NCBI RefSeq assembly: GCF_902859875.1
Contig: NZ_CADIKF010000051.1
Coordinates: forward strand, 1-54,100
Source: Paraburkholderia solisilvae
GTDB lineage: Bacteria > Pseudomonadota > Gammaproteobacteria > Burkholderiales > Burkholderiaceae
Length of the DNA stretch: 54,100 nucleotides
Direction of reading: 5' to 3'
Shown: piece by piece, positions 9,838-20,036 of the stretch
How positions within the stretch are numbered: the first letter of the stretch is position 1
Layout: each line of letters opens with the position of its first letter
Translations under genes and position numbers: made by a program
Notes under the pieces: generated by a model
Seen by the model: the letters and a program-made list of their open reading frames with translations, nothing else
Database searches by the model: none
Told to the model about the DNA's origin: nothing

Positions 9838-11010
9838 TCACGGCAACGCGAAGCGTGCCACATTCCCCTTGGCCACTGCATATTTCGACGGATCGACCGG
9901 CTGGCCGTCGAGCGTCATCGACTCGAGGCCTGCCTTGTTGCCCACCGTCACCTTGAACGGTGCATCCCCGCTCACTTCCTTGCTGTCGCCCGCATGCAGG
10001 AGGCCGGAGAACACCTCCTTACCGTCCTTCTGGCGGATGCTGAACCAGCTGTCCTGCGTGACCTTCACCTCCACCGTCACCGAACCCGCCGGCGCCGCCG
10101 GTGCGGAAGCAGGATTCGCGGCTGCGGCGGCCGGTGCGCTGGCGGATGTCGCCGCGTTGCCGGCTGCGCCCGCGGCCGGATTCGCCGTGGTCGTGGCCGC
10201 TGGCGCTGGCGCCGCGTTCGGCTGCGCCGACACGCCCGCGCCGGCGGACGACGCTGCCGACGACATCGGCGTCGGCAGTTGCGTCGCCAGTTGCGCTTGC
10301 GTGGTGGTATCGGAAGCCGATTGCGCAGCGTCGGCGCCCTGCGCACCCGACGACGCGTCGGCGCTATCGGCCGGTTGCACCGTCGTCGAACCCTGCGCGA
10401 CCGTAGTAGCCGCGCTGCTCGCACCACCCGCCGCGCTGGTCGAACCCGAGCCGCTTGCCGTCGCCTTCAGGCGCGCGAGCCACGCGCTCGATTCGCCGCC
10501 GTTCGTATGCCACATCGCCAGCGCGATCAGCGCGACGACGACCGCCGCCACGCCCCACAGCCATGAACGGTGCTTCGGCCCGCTGCTGCCGAGCGACAAC
10601 GACACCTTGCCGCGCGGCAAGTCGCCGCCGGCCGACGCGGGCATCGTCAGATCAGGCGCGGGCACGCCGCGTTCGCGGCGCAGCGCCTGCGTGTAAGGCG
10701 CCGGATCGGTATCGAGCGTCTTCGCGTAGCTGCGTATGACGCCAAGCGCGAACGTCGTGTCGGGCAAACGGCTCAGATCGCCCGCTTCGAGTGCGCGCAA
10801 TTTGGTCACCGACACCTTCAGCCGCGCAGAGACGTCCTCGATCGACCAGCCTTTCGCTTCGCGCAACTGAGCAAGACGCGCCCCTGCCGATGCAAGCGAC
10901 TCGTTACCCGCCTGCACGGCCGGCTGCAACGCAGCGGGAGCGGCTACCGGCGCCGGACGGCCGGCATGTCTATCGGTGTCGTGCGGTTGCGGGTGCTGCG
11001 GCTCACTCAT
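9838..11010 (-). CDS. rodZ: RodZ-family helix-turn-helix membrane protein
   Basis: RodZ links MreB to the membrane and helps keep rod shape. The 390-residue protein has a Pro-rich leader, an N-terminal Cro-type helix-turn-helix (about 41-115: LAQLREAKGWSIEDVSARLKV), a single membrane segment (about 149-167), a long Ala/Ser/Thr/Gln-rich periplasmic linker (about 185-305) and a C-terminal DUF4115 domain with VKVTQDSWFSIRQKDGK. Domain order and the position before ispG match RodZ. The linker is very low in complexity, so its length probably varies between strains. The 250-bp gap to rlmN holds no recognisable gene. Confidence 0.92.
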   Translation of the reverse strand: MSEPQHPQPHDTDRHAGRPAPVAAPAALQPAVQAGNESLASAGARLAQLREAKGWSIEDVSARLKVSVTKLRALEAGDLSRLPDTTFALGVIRSYAKTLDTDPAPYTQALRRERGVPAPDLTMPASAGGDLPRGKVSLSLGSSGPKHRSWLWGVAAVVVALIALAMWHTNGGESSAWLARLKATASGSGSTSAAGGASSAATTVAQGSTTVQPADSADASSGAQGADAAQSASDTTTQAQLATQLPTPMSSAASSAGAGVSAQPNAAPAPAATTTANPAAGAAGNAATSASAPAAAAANPASAPAAPAGSVTVEVKVTQDSWFSIRQKDGKEVFSGLLHAGDSKEVSGDAPFKVTVGNKAGLESMTLDGQPVDPSKYAVAKGNVARFALP

Positions 11011-11260
11011 CCCAAATCCTTTCGCGTCGGTGCTTTTATGTGCGACCGGCCCGCTACTGGCCCACTGCTGGCCCGAGCCTGAATCGCAAACTGTTTATAA
11101 CAAAATGTGCGGCTCAATGTGCAGCTTTGTATGCAGAATCGTCCGCGGGCCGACTACCCGCTTCCGATCACGCCCGCCATGCATCGGCCAGGCGGCATTC
11201 AATCCGCTCTACTTCTGTCGTGCTGCGCCGCCCGCGTGCTGCTCCGGCCGGCCACCACGG

Positions 11261-12412
11261 TTACACGGCGCGGACTTCGATGACTTTCGCCGCCTTCCCC
11301 GTACGTTCAGCAAGCCGCGTGCGATCCTTGACCGCACCCGCCAGCTGGCCGCAGGCGGCATCGATGTCGTCGCCGCGTGTTTTGCGCACCGTCGTGACGA
11401 CCCCTGCGTCGATCAACACGTGCGCGAACCGCTTGATATGTTCCTGTTTCGAGCGAATCAGCCCGGACTCCGGGAACGGATTGAACGGAATCAGATTGAA
11501 CTTGCACGGCACGTCGCGCGTGAGTGCGAGCAGTTCGCGCGCCTGCGCCTCGCTGTCGTTCACGCCATCCAGCATGCAATATTCGAAAGTAATGAAATCG
11601 CGCGGGGCGACTTTCAGATACCGCTGACACGCCGCCATCAGCTCACGCAGCGGGTACTTTTTGTTCAGCGGCACCAGCATGTCGCGCAGGTCGTCAGTCG
11701 GCGCGTGCAGCGATACCGCGAGCGCGACCGGCAGGTCCGCGGCGAGGCGGTCCATCATCGGCACGACGCCGGAGGTGGACAGCGTGACACGCCGCCGCGA
11801 CAAGCCGTACGCGTTGTCGTCGAGCATCAGGCGCATGGCGGGGACGACCGCGTCATAGTTCAGCAGCGGCTCGCCCATGCCCATCATCACGACGTTCGTG
11901 ACGACCCGCTCGCCTTTGCCGTCGCCGCCCGTCGCACGGCCGCCATCGACCCCGAGCGACGCACGCAGCGCGAATTCGGCCATGCGCAGTTGACCGATGA
12001 TTTCACCCGTGCCGAGGTTACGCGAGAAGCCCTGCTTGCCGGTCGAGCAGAACCGGCAGTTCACCGCGCATCCGGCCTGCGACGACACGCACAGCGTGCC
12101 GCGCCCGTCTTCCGGAATGAACACGGTTTCGACCGCGTTGCCGTTGCCGACGTCGATCAGCCATTTACGCGTGCCGTCGGCGGAAAGATGGTCGCTGACG
12201 ATACCGGGCATCGTGATCGACGCACGGCTCTTCAGCTTTTCGCGCAGCGACTTCGCGAGATCGGTCATGCCGTCGAAGTCGGCCGCGTTGTACTGGTGAA
12301 TCCAGCGCTGCAATTGCTTGGCGCGAAACGGCTTCTCGCCGAGGCTGCCGCAGTATGCGACGAGCCCTTCGGCGTCGAGATCGAGAAGGTTGACGGTGGG
12401 ACTGCTCGTCAT
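11261..12412 (-). CDS. rlmN: Dual-specificity 23S rRNA/tRNA adenine-C2 methyltransferase RlmN
   Basis: RlmN is a radical-SAM enzyme that methylates C2 of A2503 in 23S rRNA and of A37 in some tRNAs. With the start MTSSPTVNLLDLDAEG the protein has 383 residues. The radical-SAM cysteines are in CAVNCRFC (C115, C119, C122), and a later conserved cysteine (FEYCMLDGVND) fits the RlmN mechanism. GEPLLNYD is the usual SAM-binding GEP motif. Five extra in-frame codons with another ATG (12427) are possible, but the family normally begins at MTSSP. It is preceded by ndk on the same strand (115 bp gap). Confidence 0.96.
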   Translation of the reverse strand: MTSSPTVNLLDLDAEGLVAYCGSLGEKPFRAKQLQRWIHQYNAADFDGMTDLAKSLREKLKSRASITMPGIVSDHLSADGTRKWLIDVGNGNAVETVFIPEDGRGTLCVSSQAGCAVNCRFCSTGKQGFSRNLGTGEIIGQLRMAEFALRASLGVDGGRATGGDGKGERVVTNVVMMGMGEPLLNYDAVVPAMRLMLDDNAYGLSRRRVTLSTSGVVPMMDRLAADLPVALAVSLHAPTDDLRDMLVPLNKKYPLRELMAACQRYLKVAPRDFITFEYCMLDGVNDSEAQARELLALTRDVPCKFNLIPFNPFPESGLIRSKQEHIKRFAHVLIDAGVVTTVRKTRGDDIDAACGQLAGAVKDRTRLAERTGKAAKVIEVRAV

Positions 12413-12527
12413 ATCGAATCCTGCCATTCAGTGCGAGACCGCGTTCATGCAACAAGCTGCATGAGCGCTTTGCCGTTCGCGCCCGCTCCTGCTGTTGTGT
12501 GACTACCTTACTGCGAATGAGTGCGGC

Positions 12528-12953
12528 TTAGCGCGAGTAGACGTTGACTTCCGGGAAGAAAAACGCGATCTCGACGCGTGCCGTGTCGGCCGCATCCGAG
12601 CCGTGGACCGCGTTCGCATCGATGCTGTCGGCGAAATCGGCGCGGATCGTGCCCTTTTCGGCCTTCTTCGGATCGGTCGCGCCCATCAGTTCGCGGTTCT
12701 TCAGAATGGCGTTCTCACCTTCGAGCGCCTGCACCACCACGGGGCCGGAAATCATGAACTCGACGAGGTCCTTGAAGAACGGGCGCTCACGATGCACGGC
12801 GTAGAACTTCTCTGCGTCGGCACGCGACAGTTGCACCATCCGCGACGCGACGATCTTGAGGCCCGCGTTTTCGAAACGGGTGTAGATCTGGCCAATCACG
12901 TTCTTGGCCACAGCGTCCGGCTTGATAATCGACAGAGTGCGTTCGATCGCCAT
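12528..12953 (-). CDS. ndk: Nucleoside diphosphate kinase
   Basis: Ndk transfers the gamma phosphate of ATP to nucleoside diphosphates through a phosphohistidine. The 141-residue protein has the usual length, begins MAIERTLSIIKPDAVAKN and has the active-site histidine in NAVHGSD. The conserved nucleotide-binding positions in KAEKGTIRADFA are also present. It is the first gene of the minus-strand series ndk-rlmN-rodZ-ispG-hisS. The roughly 300-bp region to its right is shared with the divergently transcribed yccA-like gene and should contain promoters for both. Confidence 0.98.
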   Translation of the reverse strand: MAIERTLSIIKPDAVAKNVIGQIYTRFENAGLKIVASRMVQLSRADAEKFYAVHRERPFFKDLVEFMISGPVVVQALEGENAILKNRELMGATDPKKAEKGTIRADFADSIDANAVHGSDAADTARVEIAFFFPEVNVYSR

Positions 12954-13262
12954 AAAAACTCCAAAAAATTAAGAAGTTACAAATTCAAATGAATCCGCTA
13001 TTGTAGCATGTTCCAGGGTATGATTGTGATTGAACCCTTACAGTATTGAAAGACTCAAAGCCGTATACCCATCGTGGCTTACAAAAGCCGAGATGGGCCC
13101 CGATCACCCCTTCGCCGCGATGTGACGCGCATTGAAACTCTTGCGCGCCGCGCTTATCTTAGGGTTGGTGGGTCGAGCGACCGGCGGCAATCCGCCTTGC
13201 CGGCGCCGTAGAACAGACATTGCAACCACTGCGCAACACTGCGTCTGACGCAAGGAGAAACC
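12954..13262. other. Divergent ndk / yccA-like intergenic region
   Basis: This 309-bp stretch separates two divergent genes and must hold both promoters. The part next to ndk is AT-richer (AAAAATTAAGAAGTTACAAATTC) than the surrounding coding sequence. I cannot assign -10 and -35 boxes with confidence, and I see no RNA gene. Confidence 0.5.
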
Positions 13263-13961
13263 ATGAACGAATCCCCCTACAACTTTGGCCGTGGCGGCAC
13301 CGTCACCTCGGTCGAAACCCGCAACCGCGTACTGCGCAACACCTACTGGCTGCTCGCGCTGTCGATGGTGCCGACGGTGCTGGGCGCGTGGGTGGGTGTC
13401 GCCACCGGCTTCTCGCTGTTCGCCGCGACCAGCCCCGCGATGAGCATGCTCGCGTTTTTCGCGATCGCGTTCGGCTTCATGTTCGCGATCCAGAAAACCA
13501 AAGACAGCGCAGTCGGCGTGTTCGTGCTGCTAGGCTTCACGTTCTTCATGGGCCTGATGCTGTCGCGGCTGCTCAGCTTCATCCTCGGCTTCTCGAACGG
13601 TCCGTCGCTGATCATGCTCGCGTTCGGTGGCACCGGCGTGATCTTCGCCGCGATGGCAACCATCGCCACGGTCAGCAAGCGCGACTTCTCGGGCCTCGGC
13701 AAGTGGCTCTTCGTCGGCGTGATCGTGCTGCTGCTCGCGATGGTCGCGAATATGTTCCTGCAGCTGCCGGCGCTGATGCTTACGGTGTCGGTGCTCGCAA
13801 TCGTGATCTTCTCGGCGTACATGCTGTTCGACGTGCAACGGGTCGTCAACGGCGGCGAAACGAATTACATCACCGCGACGCTCGCGATTTACCTCGATCT
13901 GTACAACGTGTTCGTCAATCTGCTCGCGCTGCTCGGCATCTTCGGCGGCAACCGTAACTGA
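13263..13961 (+). CDS. Bax inhibitor-1 / YccA family membrane protein
   Basis: This 232-residue protein belongs to the BI-1/YccA family, polytopic inner-membrane proteins. E. coli YccA interacts with FtsH and the SecY translocon. The sequence shows about seven hydrophobic segments (for example TYWLLALSMVPTVLGAWVGV and FGFMFAIQ...GVFVLLGFTFFMGLML) and the conserved C-terminal pair ILFSAYMLFDVQR-like and TATLAIYLDLYNVFVNLLALLG. A strong Shine-Dalgarno (AAGGAGA) precedes the ATG. It is the only plus-strand gene in the first 23 kb and is followed by an intrinsic terminator. Function beyond family membership is not visible. Confidence 0.93.
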   Translation: MNESPYNFGRGGTVTSVETRNRVLRNTYWLLALSMVPTVLGAWVGVATGFSLFAATSPAMSMLAFFAIAFGFMFAIQKTKDSAVGVFVLLGFTFFMGLMLSRLLSFILGFSNGPSLIMLAFGGTGVIFAAMATIATVSKRDFSGLGKWLFVGVIVLLLAMVANMFLQLPALMLTVSVLAIVIFSAYMLFDVQRVVNGGETNYITATLAIYLDLYNVFVNLLALLGIFGGNRN

Positions 13962-14024
13962 CAACATCGCTGAAAGCCGGCGGCACCGCACACTGCATTT
14001 GCACCACCGCCGGCACTGATTGCC

Positions 14025-14064
14025 AAAACGCCCGTGACGATTACCGTCACGGGCGTTTTGTTTT
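14025..14064 (+). terminator. Intrinsic terminator after the yccA-like gene
   Basis: A perfect 15-bp stem (AAAACGCCCGTGACG paired with CGTCACGGGCGTTTT) with loop ATTAC is followed by GTTTTGG. The A-tract in the left arm makes it usable on both strands, so it may also stop the convergent MBL hydrolase transcript. It lies 63 bp past the stop codon. Confidence 0.88.
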
Positions 14065-14123
14065 GGGGCCGAGTCCGGCCGTTGGGGGTCGCGTTCGGGG
14101 TCGAGTCCGGCGACGGCAAGCGA

Positions 14124-14897
14124 TCAGATTGTCAGCCAGTCGAAACCCGTTTCCTGCGCGGCGACGACAACCTCGTCGGGCGCCGCGCCGAGCACCGCAG
14201 CCATCGCGGCTTGCGCCAGTTCCGGCAGATTATTCTGCTGACTCAGATGCGCCGCGACCAGATGACGCAGCCGCGACCGGTCGAGCGAAGCAAGAATGGC
14301 GGCCGCCGCGTCGTTGTTCAGATGACCGTGATTGCCGCCGATACGCGCTTTCAGCGACGCCGGATAGCGGCTCGCGGCGAGCATGCCGACATCGTGATTG
14401 CACTCGAGCACGAGCGCGTCGCAGCCGCTGAGCACCGCGGCGATATGCGGCGTCGACGTGCCGACGTCCGTCAGCACGCCCAGCCGCGCGGCGCCGTCTG
14501 AGAACACATACTGCAACGGCTCACGTGCATCATGCGGCACCGTATAGGGCAGCACGCTGAGATCGCCGATCGCGACCGCCTCGTCGCCCCACAGCACGCG
14601 CAAATCGATGTCGGCGTCGTCGGCGCCGACCGCACGCGCCGTGCCCCAGCTCATGTACAACGGAACCGACCATTTGCGGGCGAGCGTCAGCGCGCTGCCG
14701 ATATGGTCGCTGTGTTCGTGGGTGATGACGATGCCGGCGAACGGAACGGCGTCGAGGCCGAGCCGCGCAAGCCGCCGTTCGACCTCTTTTGCCGAGAATC
14801 CGCAATCCAGCAGGACGCGGGTCGTCGTCGCGCCGCTACGGGCTTCGACGACCAGCGCATTGCCTTCGCTGCCGCTGCCCAGACTGGCGAACCGCAC
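14124..14897 (-). CDS. MBL-fold metallo-hydrolase (YycJ/WalJ-like)
   Basis: A 257-residue metallo-beta-lactamase-fold protein with the metal-binding motif HEHSDH after GIVITHEHSDHIGS, and later conserved elements (PHDAREP, LTDVG, LECNHD, NHGHL, AHLSQQNN). These fit the YycJ/WalJ group, proposed to be exonuclease-like or related to cell-wall signalling. The start is set at a GTG eight bases after the bamC stop, giving the family beginning MRFASLGSGSEGNALVV. The open frame extends far into bamC, but that part is antisense-like sequence without similarity. The gene ends the dapA-bamC-mbl run, and its tight spacing suggests translation coupled to bamC. Confidence 0.9.
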   Translation of the reverse strand: MRFASLGSGSEGNALVVEARSGATTTRVLLDCGFSAKEVERRLARLGLDAVPFAGIVITHEHSDHIGSALTLARKWSVPLYMSWGTARAVGADDADIDLRVLWGDEAVAIGDLSVLPYTVPHDAREPLQYVFSDGAARLGVLTDVGTSTPHIAAVLSGCDALVLECNHDVGMLAASRYPASLKARIGGNHGHLNNDAAAAILASLDRSRLRHLVAAHLSQQNNLPELAQAAMAAVLGAAPDEVVVAAQETGFDWLTI

Positions 14898-14905
14898 GGT
14901 CCGCG

Positions 14906-16030
14906 TTAGTTCAGTTGCGCGTGGAGCAGCGTCACGATGCGCTGCGCGTCTGACGAAGTATCGACTTGCCCGTTCGAGTCGACGACCGCGACTTGCGTCA
15001 GCGTGTCGCTCTTCGGCCGGACGTTCACGAGGAATTCCGGGCTCGGCTTTTTCGAGTTGCTGGTCAGGAACCGGCCGAACAGCCCCTCGCGCTTCACTTC
15101 CTGCAACGAGTCCGCGTAGCGGACGTAATAGATGCCCTTCTCGCGATCGCGATTGTCGACCGTGAAGTTGGTGCGGTCGAGCGCGAGGCCCACGCGCAGC
15201 CACGCGAGATCGAACGATTCCGGCAGATCGAGCGTCGTTTCGCCCGCCAGTTGCGCACTTGCGGCGGCCGGCCGGGCGTCGGTGATCAACTGCTTGGACT
15301 GCGCGTCGGTCAGGCCGAACTTCTGCATCAGCTTCGACAGGAAAGCTGCTTCGAGCGCCGGATCGCGCGGCCGCTCCACCCATTTCGACGAGGTCTTGTC
15401 CATTCCCGTCAGCACTTCTTCCATCGAGCTGTGCGTGATCGAGATATCGGTTGCGCCGTTCGCATCGCGCGAAATCAGCGTGCGGAAGCTGTCGCGCGTG
15501 CCCGACGAGTACGCGAAATCGATCACGCGGCCGATCGTGCGGCGGAACCAGTCGTCCGGAATATTCGCGCGGTTTTCAGCCCAGTCGGTCGTCATGATGC
15601 CGGTGGCCGGCGCGTCCGTTTTCAGCGAAAAACCGTTCTCGGCCCAGAACTCCTGCAACTGCGGCCACAACTGATCCGGCGTGCGGCCGTCGACGACGAG
15701 CCAGCGGCGATCGCCATCGCGCTCGATATGCATGCCAAACGGATCCTGTGTGGTCGGCGTGCCTTCGGTGAGGTTGCCGGCTACCGTCTTCGCGCGCTGC
15801 GGCGCGCCGCCCAACGCGGTGCCGACCGGCGGCGCCTCATAGCGCTGATCGATCTGCGCGGCCGTCAGATCGCTCGGCACGGCGAGCGGCGGCGCGCTCG
15901 GCGTGTCCTTGTAGTTGACCCGATCCGAAGCAAGCATGCTGTTCAGCGAATCACAGCCGGCAAGCGCGGACACCGCAAGCGTCAGCGCAGCGACGCGCGT
16001 GACGTGGAGGTAAAGAGCGGAACGTTTCAT
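14906..16030 (-). CDS. bamC: Outer membrane assembly lipoprotein BamC
   Basis: BamC is an accessory lipoprotein of the BAM complex. The 374-residue protein begins MKRSALYLHV and has a lipoprotein signal ending LAVSALAGC (Cys26). An unstructured BamD-binding segment follows (YKDTPSAPPLAVPSDLT), then two helix-grip domains (WLVVDGRTPDQLWPQLQEFW and LDLPESFDLAWLRVGLALDR). A good ribosome binding site (AAGGA) is placed correctly before the ATG at 16030. The frame is open further upstream, but that part lacks similarity. The neighbour dapA is upstream on the same strand, the dapA-bamC pair found in many proteobacteria. Confidence 0.96.
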   Translation of the reverse strand: MKRSALYLHVTRVAALTLAVSALAGCDSLNSMLASDRVNYKDTPSAPPLAVPSDLTAAQIDQRYEAPPVGTALGGAPQRAKTVAGNLTEGTPTTQDPFGMHIERDGDRRWLVVDGRTPDQLWPQLQEFWAENGFSLKTDAPATGIMTTDWAENRANIPDDWFRRTIGRVIDFAYSSGTRDSFRTLISRDANGATDISITHSSMEEVLTGMDKTSSKWVERPRDPALEAAFLSKLMQKFGLTDAQSKQLITDARPAAASAQLAGETTLDLPESFDLAWLRVGLALDRTNFTVDNRDREKGIYYVRYADSLQEVKREGLFGRFLTSNSKKPSPEFLVNVRPKSDTLTQVAVVDSNGQVDTSSDAQRIVTLLHAQLN

Positions 16031-16199
16031 GTGGTCCTTCGTGATGCTGGAACGCGCTGCCTGGTTCGGTGCCCGAACGGGGGCGTGATCGTGGTTAAAC
16101 AAAACAAAATGCCGGGCTCGGCCGGAATCGCATAGTGCCGGGAGCGGCCGGCGTCGCGAGCCCGCGCATGGCGCAGCAGGACTCGCGCGACGGACCGCC

Positions 16200-17138
16200 T
16201 TAACCCGGCAGTCCCGCTTCGCGCATCGCCGCGCGCACCACGTCGTGGTAGCGCGCGTCGAGCGGTGTAAGAGGCAAACGGATGCCGCCTTGCATGCGGC
16301 CCATCTGCTGCAGTGCCCATTTGACCGGAATCGGGTTCGATTCGATAAACAGGTTCTTGTGCAACGACAGCAGTTTCAAATGAATGTCTCGCGCCGTTTT
16401 CGCGTCGGCCTCGAGCGCCGCCTTGCACAGTTGCGCCATCGCGCGCGGCGCGACGTTCGCGGTGACCGAAATATTGCCGTGGCCGCCGAGCAACATCAGC
16501 GCGATCGCGGTCGGATCGTCGCCGCTGTAAATCGCGAAGTGCGCGGGCGCCGCCTTGATCAGGTGCGCGGCGCGATCGATATTGCCGGTCGCTTCCTTTA
16601 CGCCGATCACGCCCGGCACCTCGGCCAGACGCAGAATCGTCTCGTTTGACATGTCCGCGACCGTGCGGCCGGGCACATTGTAAAGGATCAGCGGCAGCTC
16701 AACCGTTTCCGCGATTTTCGCGAAGTGGCGATAGATGCCTTCCTGCGTCGGCTTGTTGTAGTACGGCACCACCTGCAGCGTTGCATCGGCGCCGACCTGC
16801 TTCGCCTGCGCGGACAGTTCGATTGCTTCGGCGGTCGAATTGCCGCCGGCGCCGGCGATGACCGGGATACGGCCGGCCGCGTGCTCGACCGCGGTCTTGA
16901 CCATCAGCACATGTTCTTCGACCGACAGCGTCGCCGACTCGCCGCTCGTGCCCACCACGACCAGCCCGCTCGTGCCCTCTTCGATGTGCCAGTCGATCAG
17001 TTTTCGGAACGCCGGCAGATCGAGGCTGCCGTCTTCGTGCATGGGGGTGACGATGGCAGGAATACTGCCGCGAATCCGGATACTGTCGTGGCGGGCACCG
17101 CGCGTGCTGCCGGTACCGCCCTGGGTCACGTTTGCCAT
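16200..17138 (-). CDS. dapA: 4-hydroxy-tetrahydrodipicolinate synthase
   Basis: DapA condenses pyruvate with aspartate semialdehyde, the first committed step of lysine and diaminopimelate synthesis. The 312-residue TIM-barrel protein has the pyruvate-site TSGES motif, YNVPGRT with the catalytic tyrosine, and the Schiff-base lysine in GVKEATG. It carries a slightly longer N-terminus (MANVTQGGTGSTRGARHDS) than E. coli DapA, as is usual in Burkholderia. It precedes bamC by 169 bp on the same strand. Confidence 0.97.
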   Translation of the reverse strand: MANVTQGGTGSTRGARHDSIRIRGSIPAIVTPMHEDGSLDLPAFRKLIDWHIEEGTSGLVVVGTSGESATLSVEEHVLMVKTAVEHAAGRIPVIAGAGGNSTAEAIELSAQAKQVGADATLQVVPYYNKPTQEGIYRHFAKIAETVELPLILYNVPGRTVADMSNETILRLAEVPGVIGVKEATGNIDRAAHLIKAAPAHFAIYSGDDPTAIALMLLGGHGNISVTANVAPRAMAQLCKAALEADAKTARDIHLKLLSLHKNLFIESNPIPVKWALQQMGRMQGGIRLPLTPLDARYHDVVRAAMREAGLPG

Positions 17139-17180
17139 TGAACTCGATGAATTGACTGGATAAACCGGAATTGTAGCGGA

Positions 17181-17846
17181 TTAGCCGGCCAAATCGTAAC
17201 GCGGGGGAACCAGCAGGTGGGACTCAAAAGCAACACTTTCCGATTCGCCTCCCGCTTTGTCCTGCGCTTTGTCCCTCGCTTCCCCGTGTGATTCTTTTAC
17301 GGCGCAGATCCGCTGCACGAACGCCGCGCGCGGATCGGCCAGAAAACCGTCCTGATAGGCCACCACGCGCAACGGCCCGCGCACCGCATCGAGCAGTTCG
17401 CCGGGCTTGAGCAGGAAATTGGGGTTGGCGGGCTTGCCGACCGTCTCGTTGCCCTGCGCGAACGTTTCGTAGATCAGCACGCCACCCGGCGCGAGTGCAT
17501 TCAGCAGTTGCGGAAAAAGCGGCCGATGCAGATAGTTCGTCACCACGACGGCCGCGAATCGCGCATCCGCGGCAAGCGGCCACGCGGCGTTTTCGATATC
17601 GGCGGCAAGCGTTGCGATGTTCGGCTCGCCATGCATGGCCGCGAGCGCCGCGGCATCGCGATCGATCGCGGTGACCGGATGGCCGCGCGCGGCAAACCAG
17701 CGCGCGTGCCGCCCGGCCCCGGACGCGACGTCGAGCACCGCGCCGCCGGGCGCGATCAGATGCGTCCAGCGCCGCACCCAGCGGGACGGTTCGCCGAGCC
17801 CGTGCGGCATGCGCGCGCCGGATTCCTCGCCACTCGTCGCGCTCAT
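17181..17846 (-). CDS. Class I SAM-dependent methyltransferase
   Basis: A 221-residue Rossmann-fold methyltransferase. The SAM-binding motif I is VLDVASGAGRHARWFAARG, followed by the acidic loop VTAIDRDAAAL, motif II (DARFAAVVVTNYLHRPLFP) and APGGVLIYETFAQGNE, the pattern of TehB/UbiE-like enzymes. The substrate cannot be told. The start MSATSGEESG at 17846 has an AGAGG ribosome binding site at good spacing. The frame continues upstream for 47 codons into the trpS 3' region, but without sense. It lies 46 bp after trpS and 42 bp before dapA, so co-transcription is likely. Confidence 0.88.
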   Translation of the reverse strand: MSATSGEESGARMPHGLGEPSRWVRRWTHLIAPGGAVLDVASGAGRHARWFAARGHPVTAIDRDAAALAAMHGEPNIATLAADIENAAWPLAADARFAAVVVTNYLHRPLFPQLLNALAPGGVLIYETFAQGNETVGKPANPNFLLKPGELLDAVRGPLRVVAYQDGFLADPRAAFVQRICAVKESHGEARDKAQDKAGGESESVAFESHLLVPPRYDLAG

Positions 17847-17892
17847 CGCGGCACCTCTGCCGATGCAAAACGCGCGCACATCGGTTCGCGCA

Positions 17893-19095
<1,203 letters not shown>

Positions 19096-19102
19096 GGTTT
19101 GA

Positions 19103-19765
19103 TCAGAAAAGCGAGACGAGTGGGGTCAGGATGGCGGTCACGGCATCGTAGCCGAGACTCACGAGCGGGCGCAGCCAGAATTTCGTCAGCGTGCCGGTCA
19201 GCACCAGCGCCATCACGATGAAAAAGCCGTAAGGTTCGAGGCGCGCCAGCATGATCGCCGGCCGCGGCGGCAACAGCGCGGTCAGCACGCGGCCGCCGTC
19301 GAGCGGCGGCAGCGGAAACAGGTTCAGCACGCCCAGCACCAGGTTGATGCCGACACCGGCGGCCGCCATCCGCGTGAAAAACGGCTCTTCGATATTGAGC
19401 GCGGCAAGCCCGACGCCGAACACGCCCCACACCAGCGCCTGCACGAAATTGCACAGCGGCCCCGCGAGTGCGACCCACAACGAGCCCCAGCGCGGATTGC
19501 GCAGATTGCCGAACGCGACCGGCACCGGCTTCGCATAGCCGAACATGAACGCGCCGCTGGTCGCGAAATAAAGCAGCAGCGGGATCGCGATCGTGCCGAG
19601 CGGATCGATGTGACGCATCGGGTTGAACGACACGCGGCCGAGCACGTACGCGGTGTTGTCGCCGAGCATGCGGGCGACGTAACCATGTGCGGCCTCATGC
19701 AACGTGATCGCGAAAACCACCGGCAGCGCGTAGACGACGATTGTTTGTATCAGGGAAGAATCCAT
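19103..19765 (-). CDS. Site-2 protease family (M50) integral membrane metalloprotease
   Basis: A 220-residue intramembrane zinc metalloprotease of the M50B type. The zinc-binding HExxH motif is HEAAH in ITLHEAAHGYVARML, and the third ligand lies in NLFPLPPLDGGRV. Four to six hydrophobic segments cover most of the protein. There is no PDZ domain, unlike RseP, so it belongs to the short YwhC/YfhJ-like group whose substrate is unknown. It is located between yciO and trpS and nearly touches trpS. Confidence 0.93.
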   Translation of the reverse strand: MDSSLIQTIVVYALPVVFAITLHEAAHGYVARMLGDNTAYVLGRVSFNPMRHIDPLGTIAIPLLLYFATSGAFMFGYAKPVPVAFGNLRNPRWGSLWVALAGPLCNFVQALVWGVFGVGLAALNIEEPFFTRMAAAGVGINLVLGVLNLFPLPPLDGGRVLTALLPPRPAIMLARLEPYGFFIVMALVLTGTLTKFWLRPLVSLGYDAVTAILTPLVSLF

Positions 19766-19955
19766 AGCGCGGCTATTGTAACAACGCGGCCCGCCGCGTC
19801 TGTCCGGTTTCGGTCATCACTTTTCGATTATCGCCGCAGCGGGCGTGGCGGTCGTGGCGGTCGCCGCGGTCTTTGTCACAGGGCGGCGGTCGTTACCGGT
19901 CGCTATGACGAGATTCGTGCGTGGTATCGGCCTGCCTGTCATCATTTTTCAACGG

Positions 19956-20009
19956 CCCTTTGTTCCGTCGCCCTTTGGTCAGTCGCCCTTTGTTCCGTCG
20001 CCCGTTGGT
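19956..20009. repeat. Two direct repeats of 24 bp with a 30-bp period
   Basis: The unit starting CCCTTTGTTCCGTCGCCC occurs at 19956-19979 and 19986-20009, with one T/G difference. It lies in the gap between the yciO-like and M50 genes, next to other short G/T-rich repeats (GTGGCGGTC copies near 19848). Slippage is the simplest origin. Confidence 0.8.
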
Positions 20010-20036
20010 GACCTCGAATCGCTTGCGCGCGTCGTG

